Source: Thalassotalea algicola
GTDB lineage: Bacteria; Pseudomonadota; Gammaproteobacteria; Enterobacterales; Alteromonadaceae
DNA length: 64,000 nt
Assembly (NCBI RefSeq): GCF_012932965.1
Contig: NZ_JABBXH010000002.1
Location: 1 to 64,000, forward strand
Direction: 5' to 3'
Below, in pieces: positions 53,651 through 63,343 of the stretch (position 1 is the first letter of the stretch; every line of letters begins with the position of its first letter). A program made the position numbers and the translations under genes. The notes beneath the pieces were generated by a model. The model was not told where the DNA came from. It was given only the letters and a program-made list of their open reading frames with translations, and did no database searches.

Positions 53651-55099
53651 ATGTGGAAATCACTTATAGCTTTGGGAATGTTGGCGAGCTCTGCGTCAGC
53701 TATGGCTCAAACGCATCAACTTAAAATAGACGATTGTCATATTGATGGCATTAAAGAGCAAATTAAATGCGGAACGCTTACTGTACCAGAAAATTACAAT
53801 AAGCCAGACGCGGTAAAGATTGACGTGAATTTTACCGTGCTACCTGCAATCGACAACAGCTCTAATAAGGTTCCGTTAATGTTCTTAGCGGGTGGTCCGG
53901 GCCAAGCAGCAACAGAACTTTCTGCTATGTTGCGTCGCAATTATTACGAAATCCGTAAAACTCGCGATATTGTCTTGGTTGACCAGCGTGGTACCGGAAA
54001 ATCTAATCCATTGCTTTGTGATAACGAAGCATTCAAGGCGACCAATGTTTATACAATGAGTTCGTCTGATTATAACATTGACGAAATTCACTCATGTCTT
54101 GCTGAGTTTAAGCAAGACTTAAGTCAGTACAATTCGGAAAACGCGATCCGAGACTTCGATGCCGTTCGTGAAGCGCTAGGGCATCAGCAAATTAACATAT
54201 ACGGCGGCTCTTATGGTACTCGAGCTGCACTAGTGTACATGCGCTTATTTCCACAAAATTTAAAAAGCGTCGTACTTGATAGCGTTGGCCCAATTGAAGT
54301 ACCTATTGGCCCGTTTGGACAAAGTGCAGCTCGCTCGTTTAGTTTGTTGATAGAAAATTGCCATAAAGATGCTGAATGTAAAAAGGCATTCCCTAATTTA
54401 GAGCAAGAATATCAACAAGTATTTGAGCGTTTGGTTAAGTCGCCAATCGAAATCGCTATTCCGCACCCTCGTTTAGGTACAGAGGTTAAGTTTCTTATTG
54501 ATGCAGAAAAGTTTGTTAGCACATTGAGATTACAACTATATAGCATGGGACAAAGAACCTTAGTGCCACTTGTCATCAATCAAGCGTATAAAGGAAACTT
54601 TATGCCGTTTGCTGGATTAGTAGCAATGAATGATGAAGAGCAAGCGAAAGGCTCTTTATACTTTGGTTTAACGTTGAATATTGTTTGTAACGAAGACTTC
54701 CCTCTAGTCGATGAGAATGCATGGTTGGCTGATGCCGATAATAGTTTTGGCCGTAATATTAGCCATAGAGCGTGGCGACTTGCCTGTCCAGTATGGCCTA
54801 AATATCGTCCTGATGCAGAGTTTTACCAATCGGTCACCGCGGATATTCCAACACTGATCTTGTCCGGTAACTTAGACCCAGTTACGCCACCGGCTAATGG
54901 CGATAAGTCTGATGCAACTTTACCTAACAGTAAGCACATTGTTGTTAAGAATGCTGCCCACATCGTTGCCAACACTGATTGTGGTGTCGGTGTTGTCGCA
55001 CAGTTTTTAGATAGTCTAGATGTGTCTTCGCTAGATGAAGAGTGTTTAGCTGAAATACCTGATGAGTCATTTATGACAAGTCTGAACGGTAACATGTAG
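53651..55099 (+). CDS. Exported alpha/beta hydrolase, TAP-like peptidase (S33)
   Basis: The 482-residue protein has a signal peptide (MWKSLIALGMLASSASAMA). It shows the S33 layout: oxyanion strand FLAGGPGQAATE, DIVLVDQRGTGKSNP, nucleophile Ser in YGGSYGTRAAL, Asp in LSGNLDPVTPP and His in KNAAHIVAN. The C-terminal part matches TAP-like tripeptidyl aminopeptidases, which trim peptides in the periplasm. An in-frame TTG at 53639 is closer to AAGGA, but the ATG gives a clean signal peptide. Co-transcription with the ABC pair 10 bp downstream is likely. Confidence 0.87.
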   Translation: MWKSLIALGMLASSASAMAQTHQLKIDDCHIDGIKEQIKCGTLTVPENYNKPDAVKIDVNFTVLPAIDNSSNKVPLMFLAGGPGQAATELSAMLRRNYYEIRKTRDIVLVDQRGTGKSNPLLCDNEAFKATNVYTMSSSDYNIDEIHSCLAEFKQDLSQYNSENAIRDFDAVREALGHQQINIYGGSYGTRAALVYMRLFPQNLKSVVLDSVGPIEVPIGPFGQSAARSFSLLIENCHKDAECKKAFPNLEQEYQQVFERLVKSPIEIAIPHPRLGTEVKFLIDAEKFVSTLRLQLYSMGQRTLVPLVINQAYKGNFMPFAGLVAMNDEEQAKGSLYFGLTLNIVCNEDFPLVDENAWLADADNSFGRNISHRAWRLACPVWPKYRPDAEFYQSVTADIPTLILSGNLDPVTPPANGDKSDATLPNSKHIVVKNAAHIVANTDCGVGVVAQFLDSLDVSSLDEECLAEIPDESFMTSLNGNM

Positions 55100-55109
55100 G
55101 GATGCAAAA

Positions 55110-55847
55110 ATGATTAAAGTAGAAAATTTACATAAAACCTTTGGCAAAGATGTTAAGGCGTTAAACGGCTTATCATTCACCGCAAAAGATGGCGAAATTA
55201 CCGGTATTTTAGGCCCAAATGGGGCAGGGAAAACCACTTGTTTACGTACGTTATATGGCTTACTTAAGGCTGACGAAGGTATTGCAACAATTGATGGCAT
55301 AAGTGCCGTGGATAACCCAATTCAAGCGCGTGCTCAGCTAGGGATTTTTCCAGACAAGTTTGGTCTGTACGAACGTTTAACTGCTTATGAGCAAATCGAT
55401 TATTTTGCCAGTATCCATGGTATGTCAGGCGCTTCTAAAAAAGCTGCGATAGAGCAGATTTTGAAAGATCTTGAAATGGAAGAGCTTGCGCACCGAAAAA
55501 CACAAGGTTTTTCGCAAGGTCAGCGAATGAAAGTCACTTTAGCTCAGGCCTTAGTACATAAACCTAAAAACTTCGTTTTAGATGAACCAACGCGTGGTCT
55601 TGATGTAATGAGTACGCGAATTTTACGCGACTATTTGAATCGTTTTAAGGAGCAAGGCCACTGTATTTTGTTCTCTTCTCATGTAATGCAAGAAGTAGCC
55701 GCTTTATGTGATCGCGTTGTTATTGTCGCAAATGGCAAATTAGCCGCAGAAGGAACACCAGAGGAGCTATGTCAACTGGCAGGAGAAACTCAGTTGGAAG
55801 AAGCCTTCGTGAAATTGATTGGCTCAGATGAAGGAGTAGCAGCGTAA
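55110..55847 (+). CDS. ABC transporter ATPase, NatA-like
   Basis: The 245-residue ATPase has Walker A GPNGAGKTT, signature FSQGQRMKVTLAQALVH and Walker B NFVLDEPTRGLD. The sequence class pairs with ABC-2 permeases such as NatB, which export Na+ or small toxic molecules. Its stop overlaps the permease start (TAATG). The tight link with a peptidase upstream suggests handling of peptides or envelope stress, but this is inference. Confidence 0.92.
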   Translation: MIKVENLHKTFGKDVKALNGLSFTAKDGEITGILGPNGAGKTTCLRTLYGLLKADEGIATIDGISAVDNPIQARAQLGIFPDKFGLYERLTAYEQIDYFASIHGMSGASKKAAIEQILKDLEMEELAHRKTQGFSQGQRMKVTLAQALVHKPKNFVLDEPTRGLDVMSTRILRDYLNRFKEQGHCILFSSHVMQEVAALCDRVVIVANGKLAAEGTPEELCQLAGETQLEEAFVKLIGSDEGVAA

Positions 55848-57022
55848 TGAGTGCAGGATTTGGTCAATTAAAAGCATTAATTATTAAAGAGTTTAAAGAG
55901 GCTTTTCGTGATAAGCGTGCCTTAATGGTGGCATTTAGTATGTCGTTATTAGCCCCTGTAATGATTATGGTGATGTCTAAAACCATGATTAAGGAAATGG
56001 TTGATAAACCGACTGTTTACGCAGAAATTTCTGGTGGAGAGTTTGCCCCTAAGCTCATGAAAGAGTTTCGCGATGAAAACATCGTACCGTTAAGTGAAGC
56101 AAGTGAAAATGACCAACGTATTTGGCAGAAACGTGGTATTAAAATTACCATCCCAGATACGTATGGTAGCGATATGGTTGAGGGCAGGGTAATCAATATA
56201 ACGCTTAGCGCTGACTACAGTGATAAGCCGAGTTTAAGCCCTGTGCGTCGTATTAAAGATGTTGTGCGTGACCATGCAAGAGCTATTGGCTACAAGCGGA
56301 TAATAATGCGTGGTATTGATGTACGCATTATGAAACCACTAAATATTGTTGAGCAAGATAGATCGCAACCAAGCAGTAATGCCATGATGATCAGTATTAT
56401 GCTGGGCTTATATCTATTAATGGGCGCGTTTATGTCGGGTTTATCAATTGCGATAGATTCGAGTGCTGGTGAACGAGAGCGTAATGTATTGGAAATGCTA
56501 CTGTGTCAGCCAGTAAGTACCTTAAAAATAGTGCTAGCCAAATTGACTTGTTCTGCGAGTATTTCTGTATTGTCTATTGTTTTAATGTTGACCGTAACTT
56601 CAGTTTCAATAGGTTTTGTTGATTTAACTAAAATTGGTGCAACGTTTAACATTGATGCTTTTACCTTTAGTGCTTTGCTTATTCTTTTAGTGCCAATTTG
56701 TATATTGGCTGCAGCGCTTCAACTGTTCTTCTCATTCCAAGCTAAAAGCTTTAAAGAAGCGCAGTCTACGGTAACCATGCTAATTATGTTACCTGCCTTT
56801 ATTCCAATTGCTTTGACATTTATTGATGATCGCCCAGCGTGGTTAGATTGGGCGCCTGTCGCAGGGCAATCAATCATTATGGAAGATTTATTTAAAGGGC
56901 TTCCGGTTAATTGGGCTGCTTTAGCGGTCACTAGTTTAGTTACCATTGTAATGTCCGCGGCATTGGTTTTGACTTTAGCGAAGAAGTTAAAGTCTGAAAA
57001 AGTGGTTATGGCATTAAGCTAA
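55847..57022 (+). CDS. ABC-2 permease, NatB-like
   Basis: The 391-residue permease has an N-terminal helix (ALMVAFSMSLLAPVMIMVM) after the typical KEFKEAFRDKR, a large extracytoplasmic domain to about residue 175, then five or six helices. The conserved SSAGERERNVLEMLLCQPVS matches the NatB/CcmB-like group. It forms a complex with the ATPase encoded one overlapping base upstream. The sigma factor gene starts 50 bp later. Confidence 0.9.
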   Translation: MSAGFGQLKALIIKEFKEAFRDKRALMVAFSMSLLAPVMIMVMSKTMIKEMVDKPTVYAEISGGEFAPKLMKEFRDENIVPLSEASENDQRIWQKRGIKITIPDTYGSDMVEGRVINITLSADYSDKPSLSPVRRIKDVVRDHARAIGYKRIIMRGIDVRIMKPLNIVEQDRSQPSSNAMMISIMLGLYLLMGAFMSGLSIAIDSSAGERERNVLEMLLCQPVSTLKIVLAKLTCSASISVLSIVLMLTVTSVSIGFVDLTKIGATFNIDAFTFSALLILLVPICILAAALQLFFSFQAKSFKEAQSTVTMLIMLPAFIPIALTFIDDRPAWLDWAPVAGQSIIMEDLFKGLPVNWAALAVTSLVTIVMSAALVLTLAKKLKSEKVVMALS

Positions 57023-57072
57023 CCCTTAATTGTTAACTAGATGTTAACTATGTTGGCTCGGAGATTTGCCTT

Positions 57073-57669
57073 ATGATACAGTTTGTTGTTCAACCACAAC
57101 GCTACACTAGTTTTACGTTAGCGAACTATCAGTTGACCAATAATAATAAAAATAAGGAAAGTCTTTTGAGCCATCAGAAGCAGTTTGCTGAGTGGATGTC
57201 AGATCATGAAAAAATGCTCAAGCATATAATCGTGGGTTTTGAAGCTAAACCTGCAATTCAAGAAGAGCTTTTTCAGGAAATCGCGCTCAATATTTGGCAG
57301 GCATTACCTAAATTTAAGGGAGATGCCTCGGTAAAAACATTTGTCGCCCGTATAGCACATAATATTTTAGTGACTCATGTGGCTAAAGCGGTGCGTACAG
57401 TAAAAGCAGATCAAGATATAAACGAGCAAGAGCATATAGCCTCTGGTGAAGCTACACCTTACCAACAATTAGACAAACAGCAGCGTCAGCAACGATTATT
57501 TAAGGCAATTAGGCAACTTAAGCTCGACCAACAGCAAATAATCACACTGGCATTAGAAGGAATGAGTTACCAAGAAATGGCTGATATTCTGTCAATTTCC
57601 ATTAACCTAGTTGGCGTTCGCTTACAGCGTGCAAAAACATCACTAATGCAATTATTGGAGGCGAAATGA
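57073..57669 (+). CDS. ECF-type RNA polymerase sigma factor
   Basis: This protein of up to 198 residues has sigma region 2 (EELFQEIALNIWQALPKF and VKTFVARIAHNIL) and region 4 (ALEGMSYQEMADILSI, then VGVRLQRAKTSL). Two starts are plausible: the ATG at 57073 with GGAGA eight bases upstream, and a TTG at 57166 preceded by AAGGAA, which gives a 167-residue product without the Asn/Lys-rich N-terminus. The downstream gene overlaps by four bases and probably encodes its membrane partner. The stimulus is unknown. Confidence 0.88.
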   Translation: MIQFVVQPQRYTSFTLANYQLTNNNKNKESLLSHQKQFAEWMSDHEKMLKHIIVGFEAKPAIQEELFQEIALNIWQALPKFKGDASVKTFVARIAHNILVTHVAKAVRTVKADQDINEQEHIASGEATPYQQLDKQQRQQRLFKAIRQLKLDQQQIITLALEGMSYQEMADILSISINLVGVRLQRAKTSLMQLLEAK

Positions 57670-58241
57670 CAGACAAAACGCCTTTAGATGAGCAATGGGA
57701 TAGTTTAGTTGAAGACTGGCAATCTCAACCTTATGAAAAAGTAAATATTACTAAGCTTATTCATCAACTTAAAAAACGAACCTTATACGCCAAAAGTGTT
57801 TTAGGGTTAGATGTATTAGCGACGCTATTTTTATTTTCTGCCTTATTTTATGAACTAAAACAAGTGCCTGTAGATATTGCTACGGTAATATTTGTCGGAA
57901 TTGGTGCGGTAGGTTCTTTGATATACACCATTGTCGAATTTAACATTCGCATTAAAACCTGGCGGTTAGATGCTAGTGATCCTAAGCAAGCATTTGAAAA
58001 AAACATCAGTGGTTTAAAAGGAGCAATTCAGTTTGCTAATCTTTGGCTTTATAGCTGCTATATTATTTGCCCTATTGTTAATTGGTATATCTGGGAGTTA
58101 AGTAAAACCAGTGAAAAACCAATACTACCTGCATATCTATTTGCCAATGGCCTAGTAGCAGTAATGCTCATTGGTGCCTACATCTATAAAAACAAACGAC
58201 AAACTGAATTAAAACAAATGAATGATATTATCAACGGATAA
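57666..58241 (+). CDS. Membrane protein, probable anti-sigma partner
   Basis: The 191-residue protein has a cytoplasmic N-terminal stretch of about 45 residues (DEQWDSLVEDWQSQP) followed by four hydrophobic helices and a charged tail. It overlaps the sigma gene by ATGA, the usual arrangement for an anti-sigma factor that holds its sigma at the membrane. No zinc-binding anti-sigma motif (HxxxCxxC) is visible, so the role rests on position and topology. Confidence 0.7.
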   Translation: MTDKTPLDEQWDSLVEDWQSQPYEKVNITKLIHQLKKRTLYAKSVLGLDVLATLFLFSALFYELKQVPVDIATVIFVGIGAVGSLIYTIVEFNIRIKTWRLDASDPKQAFEKNISGLKGAIQFANLWLYSCYIICPIVNWYIWELSKTSEKPILPAYLFANGLVAVMLIGAYIYKNKRQTELKQMNDIING

Positions 58242-58388
58242 TCACTCTTTATTCTGTTTATAATTTTGTTTTTCTTGTTAGGTGTGAATTATATTTGTTG
58301 AATTGAGTTGTTTTCTGCCTTATATTGATTTCAGGTTTTCTGTGAATGATTGCATGAAATATTTTATAGCGACATTCATTGATATTTA

Positions 58389-58434
58389 CCCGAAAAGTAC
58401 GCGCTTTATCGTGTACAAATCAATCAAATTCGGG
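58389..58434 (+). other. Nested inverted repeats in the glyA leader
   Basis: CCCGAA/TTCGGG (58389-58394, 58429-58434) encloses GTAC/GTAC (58397-58400, 58413-58416), 57 bp before the glyA ATG. The stem could fold in the leader RNA or bind a dimeric regulator. It does not match a glycine riboswitch. The 249-bp gap otherwise shows no gene. Confidence 0.35.
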
Positions 58435-58490
58435 CAAAATATGCCGCCTTAAAATATCAACATTAACGTTATCACCACAGAGGATAAAAC

Positions 58491-59747
58491 ATGCTTACTC
58501 GTGATATGAATATTGCTGACTTCGATGCAGAACTATGGCAGTCCATGCAAGATGAAGTTGCTCGTCAAGAAGCGCATATTGAACTTATTGCATCTGAAAA
58601 TTATACCAGCCCACGTGTACTTGAAGCACAAGGTTCACAGTTAACTAATAAGTACGCTGAAGGTTACCCAGGCAAGCGTTATTACGGTGGTTGTGAGTTT
58701 GTTGATAAAGCTGAAGAATTAGCGATTGAGCGAGCTAAAGAGTTATTTGGTGCAGATTACGCTAACGTACAGCCGCATGCAGGCTCACAAGCAAACGCTG
58801 CTGTATTCCAAGCATTAGTTACACCAGGTGCAAAAGTGCTTGGTATGAGCTTGGCACACGGTGGTCATTTAACTCACGGTTCTCATGTTAACTTTTCTGG
58901 TAAGTTATACGAAGCAATCCAATACGGTTTGCACCCAGAAACTGGTGACATCGACTATGAAGAAGTAGAGCGTTTAGCATTAGAACATAAGCCAGAAATG
59001 ATCATTGGCGGTTTCTCTGCGTTCTCTGGTGTTGTTGACTGGGCACGTATGCGTGAAATTGCTGATAAAGTAGGTGCATACTTTATGGTTGATATGGCAC
59101 ATGTTGCAGGCTTAATTGCAGCGGGCCTTTATCCAAACCCAGTGCCACATGCACATGTAGTGACTACAACCACTCATAAAACATTAGCTGGCCCACGCGG
59201 TGGTTTAATTGTTTCTGGTTGTGGTGATGAAGACGTTTATAAGAAGTTAAATTCTGCAGTATTCCCAGGCGGTCAAGGTGGCCCATTAATGCATGTAATC
59301 GCAGCTAAAGCTGTTGCGTTTAAAGAAGCATTACAACCAGAATTTAAAGAATATCAACAACGTGTATTAGATAATGCAAAAGCGATGGTTTCTGTTCTTC
59401 AAGAGCGTGGTTATAAAGTGGTATCTAACGGTACTGAAAACCACTTATTGCTTTTAGACTTAATCGATAAAGACATCACAGGTAAAGATGCTGATGCAGC
59501 TTTAGGTCGTGCACACATCACAGTAAACAAAAACTCTGTGCCAAATGATCCGCGTTCTCCGTTCGTAACTTCTGGTCTTCGTTTAGGTACTCCAGCAATT
59601 ACTCGACGTGGCTTTGGTGTTGAAGAGACTCAGCAATTAACCGGTTGGATCTGTGACATCTTAGATAACATGGGTGATGATGCGGTAATTGAGCGTGTAA
59701 AAGAACAAGTTTCTGAGATTTGCTCTCGTTTTCCTGTTTACGCTTAA
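58491..59747 (+). CDS. glyA: Serine hydroxymethyltransferase
   Basis: The 418-residue PLP enzyme interconverts serine and glycine with tetrahydrofolate, the main source of one-carbon units. The PLP lysine lies in [16 protein letters not shown], and [13 protein letters not shown] and YPGKRYYGG are typical substrate contacts. Length and sequence match E. coli GlyA closely. GAGG precedes the ATG. Unlike many relatives, nrdR is not directly downstream. A strong terminator follows. Its codon use appears more biased than that of its neighbours, as expected for a highly expressed gene. Confidence 0.98.
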   Translation: MLTRDMNIADFDAELWQSMQDEVARQEAHIELIASENYTSPRVLEAQGSQLTNKYAEGYPGKRYYGGCEFVDKAEELAIERAKELFGADYANVQPHAGSQANAAVFQALVTPGAKVLGMSLAHGGHLTHGSHVNFSGKLYEAIQYGLHPETGDIDYEEVERLALEHKPEMIIGGFSAFSGVVDWARMREIADKVGAYFMVDMAHVAGLIAAGLYPNPVPHAHVVTTTTHKTLAGPRGGLIVSGCGDEDVYKKLNSAVFPGGQGGPLMHVIAAKAVAFKEALQPEFKEYQQRVLDNAKAMVSVLQERGYKVVSNGTENHLLLLDLIDKDITGKDADAALGRAHITVNKNSVPNDPRSPFVTSGLRLGTPAITRRGFGVEETQQLTGWICDILDNMGDDAVIERVKEQVSEICSRFPVYA

Positions 59748-59867
59748 TTTGGAAGATTATTGATTAGCGAGTTATCGTCATAAGTACTCACGTATGTTTA
59801 TACGCTATGCGTTTACTTATTAAGTATTCTCACTAAGAATGTCTTCGTTAAATTATTGTTATATATT

Positions 59868-59893
59868 AAAGGCCGCAATAGCGGCCTTTTTTT
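59868..59893 (+). terminator. Rho-independent terminator after glyA
   Basis: AAAGGCCGC and GCGGCCTTT pair around AATA with a run of T following. It lies 120 bp after the stop. The rest of the 308-bp gap to the next gene shows no further feature except a GGAGTAGGA ribosome-binding site near its end. Confidence 0.93.
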
Positions 59894-60055
59894 ATTTTAT
59901 TAATAACGTGGCGTGATTTTTCTGACTAAACAGACATAGTTAACTATACTTGATTGTGTTATACCCTGTAATTTGTTGATATTTAAGGACTGAAATCGAT
60001 TCATTTATTTATAAAATATTACGTTCGCATATTTGATTTGGAGTAGGACAAATAT

Positions 60056-60817
60056 ATGTTAAGGCTTTTTATCTTCATTCACTTAATATTAATGTGCTTA
60101 CCCCTGCAAGCTAGAGAATTTGTGATCGGCCTTAACGAGAGAGATGTATATCGATTTAAGAATGAACAGAATAAATGGGCAGGTATCGACATAGAATTGA
60201 TCAATGCTATTGCCAATAAAACGCCATACACTTTCAAATATATTGAGATGACTTGGCCGAGAGTATTAAAAAGTGTTGAAAGAGGAGAGATCGATATAGC
60301 GCTTTCGACAAGTGTGACTGAAGACAGGGAAAAATATGCCTTGTTTTCCAATGAACCCTTTCGCTATAGCCTCCATATGTTATTTGTGCGTAAATCTAAA
60401 CTTAAATCATTTAAATCAGTAAGCAAGTTATCTGATCTTATTAATGCCCCAGTAACTATTGGGGCATTACGCGGAGCAATTTATAGCGACGCATACCAAC
60501 ACTTATTAAATAATGATGCCTTTAAAAGTAGAATTGCATTTATTGATAACGACAAACGAATGCCTAATTTTGTATTGAAAGGACGAGTCGATGGATATAT
60601 CGAGTCTGAGATTGAAGGCAAAGCATATTTAACGAAAAACCCAGCTTTTGAAAAGGAAATTGTACCGTTTATTTACTTGAATAAAGAAGACAATATTTCA
60701 GGTAAGTTAATGTTTAGTAAAAAAACGGTTTCTCAAGATACGGTAGATATATTCGATGTCGCACTTAAAGAAATACACGAAAGTGGTGAATATCAAGCAA
60801 TTATGAGTAAATATTAA
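60056..60817 (+). CDS. Periplasmic solute-binding protein (family 3), orphan
   Basis: The 253-residue protein has a signal peptide ending near residue 19 (CLPLQA) and the SBP_bac_3 fold: FVIGLNERDVYRF, WAGIDIELINAIANKTPYTF, WPRVLKSVERGEIDIALS and a second lobe with VTIGALRGAIYSDAYQHLL. Family members bind amino acids. No ABC permease or ATPase is nearby, so it may serve a distant transporter or act as a sensor domain. The usual ligand Arg is not obvious, so the ligand is unknown. Confidence 0.87.
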   Translation: MLRLFIFIHLILMCLPLQAREFVIGLNERDVYRFKNEQNKWAGIDIELINAIANKTPYTFKYIEMTWPRVLKSVERGEIDIALSTSVTEDREKYALFSNEPFRYSLHMLFVRKSKLKSFKSVSKLSDLINAPVTIGALRGAIYSDAYQHLLNNDAFKSRIAFIDNDKRMPNFVLKGRVDGYIESEIEGKAYLTKNPAFEKEIVPFIYLNKEDNISGKLMFSKKTVSQDTVDIFDVALKEIHESGEYQAIMSKY

Positions 60818-60914
60818 CGTTGAAATATAGAAAAGTCATGATTTAATGGCTACTTCGCTGGCTGTTTTGATTGTTTTATGAAGTTTCATTAGTTGCTACT
60901 CGAATGCTTAAGTG

Positions 60915-60948
60915 TAAAAAGGGCAATGCTATTTTACATTGCCCTTAT
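60915..60948 (-). terminator. Rho-independent terminator after the dockerin gene
   Basis: AAGGGCAATG and CATTGCCCTT pair around an 8-nt loop. On the minus strand the stem runs into TTTTTACA. It lies 27 bp beyond the stop of the dockerin gene, ending the cohesin-dockerin operon. Confidence 0.85.
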
Positions 60949-60974
60949 AGACGCTCAATTCAATAATCTTAAAA

Positions 60975-63341
60975 TCACCCCGCAGGAGCACCTAATACTT
61001 TTCCATTGTCACGTAAGCTTTGTAGAAATGCTATTTGGACATTGATTTCGGCAAGACCTTCAGTAGAAAACTTGGAGATTGCCATAAGGTCAGTCGCCAC
61101 TTGTAGAGCATCTTGCAAAATAAAATCAAAAGTAGCGGCAGTTGAATAGGTAATAACGCCAACAGGCTTAAATAAGTCGCTGCCCAAATTGATATTAGTG
61201 CTCAACTCTAGATCAATGTCTTTTCGCATTTTATCAACGTTAAGTAGTACGACTGACTCAAAGTGGTCGAGTATTTCTTGATCCAATGTTCCACCATCAT
61301 AACCAAAGAATTGTAATTTGGCGGATATATCGAAACCACATCTAACGAACTCACTAACACCTAGTGCCGTGTAAGCCAAGCCATCCGGTGAAAAAGATAA
61401 GTATTCTCGACCTGCGCGATCTAAAAACTGCAGTATTGAGTCGCTTATTGAATATATCCCGGTGCCACCAAATTGTTCATAAGCAACGTGATTTTTGACT
61501 ATTTCACCTATTAAATTTAAAACTTCAGGATGTATACAACCGTAACCTTCTGAACCACCAAATGCAGCACTTGGATCGATAAATGGTAGATGGTCGAGTA
61601 GTCGCTGTTCATAAATTGGGTCAACATTGTCGAGGAATGCTTCAGCGTATTGGTGAATAATTTCAGTAGCAATATCAAATAATTCTTGGCCTCTTTCATC
61701 TCCTATTGCTAGAAGCCGAGCTGCTGTAGTTATTATGGTACTAATATCGCTTTCGGCTTCGGATATGCCATGTTGTTTGAAATCAAGTGGCCGGCTTAAC
61801 AATAAATTTGCTAACTCCATTGCATGTTCAAACGATAAATCATCATCTTGTCCAACATTAATGTCATATTGAGCCTGTTCGGTTTGGCATATATTTGTGA
61901 ATTCGGCTACCCCCATTATTGTGGTTCTAGTTTGATCGAAAACGTTAAGACGACCAGAGAAGCCAGCTGGAGCATTAATAAAATGGAAGTTATTGTTGTT
62001 AATACTACCTGGGAAAAACCACCGGTTAATCGCTGGCGGTGAGTCAATTGTTAGCAGAAATGATAATTTGCTTATTTCGTCAGCATCCAACAATTTCCCA
62101 TCTAGATCACTTAATACGAACTGGGCACTGGGACATTTTGCACCAAAATGCCAATCTAAGTTAAAGTAGCTAAGATGGTTAATGGGGAAGATCAAATCAA
62201 ACATGCCATCTAAAAAATAAAGGTCTTGAACTGTTCCCTCTTTTTCATAGCTCCACTTACCAGTGTCTTCGTCATATGACCAAATAGGAATCGTATCGCC
62301 TACCTTGATAGTATTCCCTTCAGCATCTTGAGTGCCCCATTTCACTTGCATAGCAACTTCTATGTCTTGTGAAAAGCGTTTAACTTTATTTCCTGCGTCA
62401 TCTTCAATGTTAATGGCGGCAAAACCTGCTGATTTAAAATTTATTTCACGTTCACCATCTTGGACTTCTCCATTAATACTAAAGCTTGTCGCATCAGCAA
62501 TGACATTTAGACCACCTGGGTAGGCATCGAGAGCTTGTGCTTCATAAGGATCATAAGTAACTACTTTGAGTTTGGTTGCATCGATAAGGTTACCTGTACT
62601 GCCAGTCATTTCTGTGCCGGCAGGAATGCTTACACGAATTGCTGGCGAACCAAAAGCAACTTCACTAGTAAGTTCAATTGGTGAGACTACTTTGCCATCT
62701 TTAATGTTATTTTGAATTGACTGACTAGTTACCAATATACCTGGTGCAGCTTCCCCGTCTTCATCTTTAACTAACATAAGCTCGACATAGTAGTGCTGCT
62801 GATTTGGTGACAAAAGAATGGAGGCGCCAGTATCAATATAGCCGTCAGCGTTAGCGACGATCTTAATATCTTGACCTTCTTCAGGAGTCGCTCTTAGCTG
62901 TAAAGTCGCAAGTTTTATAGGTCCAGTAAGCGTCAGTGGATTAACCGTTTCAATATCTTCATTGACTAGCTCAGGGCCTGAAAAATTCAGCTTGACTGAG
63001 CTGCTCGCCTCAAGTTTTGTTGGATTAGCATTGCTGATAGCAACGACGATTTTATATTCACTTATTTCAGGTTCAGGCTCAGGCTCGGCACATCGAGGTA
63101 AAGTACAGCTTCGCTGACATAATCGACCATCAGTAATATTGATTAGCATATTACTATCGGCATCTCTTGGATCGTCAATATTAACGGCTGATTTACCACG
63201 ATCTTTAAAAATCTGGGAGATATCGAGGCGGTCAATATCATTATCTTGATCAACGTCACATTTTGTCGCAAGTGCACTAAAGCATAGAGTGCTAAGTATG
63301 AGACTAAATAAAAGCTTTAGCGCCGTGTTTGAATGTCTCAT
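60975..63341 (-). CDS. Large secreted protein with N-terminal dockerin domain
   Basis: The 788-residue protein has a signal peptide (1-25) followed at once by a type I dockerin pair of calcium loops: D29-x-D31-x-D33-x3-D37-x2-D40 and D60-x-D62-x-N64-x3-N68-x2-D71. A Cys-containing tail (CQRSCTLPRC) and a PEPEPEP linker follow. The remaining 690 residues contain beta-rich regions and a helical C-terminal part with no catalytic motif I recognise. The ATG at 63341 follows GGAG at ideal spacing; an upstream in-frame start at 63368 is less likely. The cohesin-like gene ends two bases upstream. Confidence 0.82.
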   Translation of the reverse strand: MRHSNTALKLLFSLILSTLCFSALATKCDVDQDNDIDRLDISQIFKDRGKSAVNIDDPRDADSNMLINITDGRLCQRSCTLPRCAEPEPEPEISEYKIVVAISNANPTKLEASSSVKLNFSGPELVNEDIETVNPLTLTGPIKLATLQLRATPEEGQDIKIVANADGYIDTGASILLSPNQQHYYVELMLVKDEDGEAAPGILVTSQSIQNNIKDGKVVSPIELTSEVAFGSPAIRVSIPAGTEMTGSTGNLIDATKLKVVTYDPYEAQALDAYPGGLNVIADATSFSINGEVQDGEREINFKSAGFAAINIEDDAGNKVKRFSQDIEVAMQVKWGTQDAEGNTIKVGDTIPIWSYDEDTGKWSYEKEGTVQDLYFLDGMFDLIFPINHLSYFNLDWHFGAKCPSAQFVLSDLDGKLLDADEISKLSFLLTIDSPPAINRWFFPGSINNNNFHFINAPAGFSGRLNVFDQTRTTIMGVAEFTNICQTEQAQYDINVGQDDDLSFEHAMELANLLLSRPLDFKQHGISEAESDISTIITTAARLLAIGDERGQELFDIATEIIHQYAEAFLDNVDPIYEQRLLDHLPFIDPSAAFGGSEGYGCIHPEVLNLIGEIVKNHVAYEQFGGTGIYSISDSILQFLDRAGREYLSFSPDGLAYTALGVSEFVRCGFDISAKLQFFGYDGGTLDQEILDHFESVVLLNVDKMRKDIDLELSTNINLGSDLFKPVGVITYSTAATFDFILQDALQVATDLMAISKFSTEGLAEINVQIAFLQSLRDNGKVLGAPAG

Positions 63342-63343
63342 GG

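Noticed and set aside
58242..58490. Glycine riboswitch before glyA
   Set aside because: I could not find the conserved glycine aptamer core; only short inverted repeats are visible.
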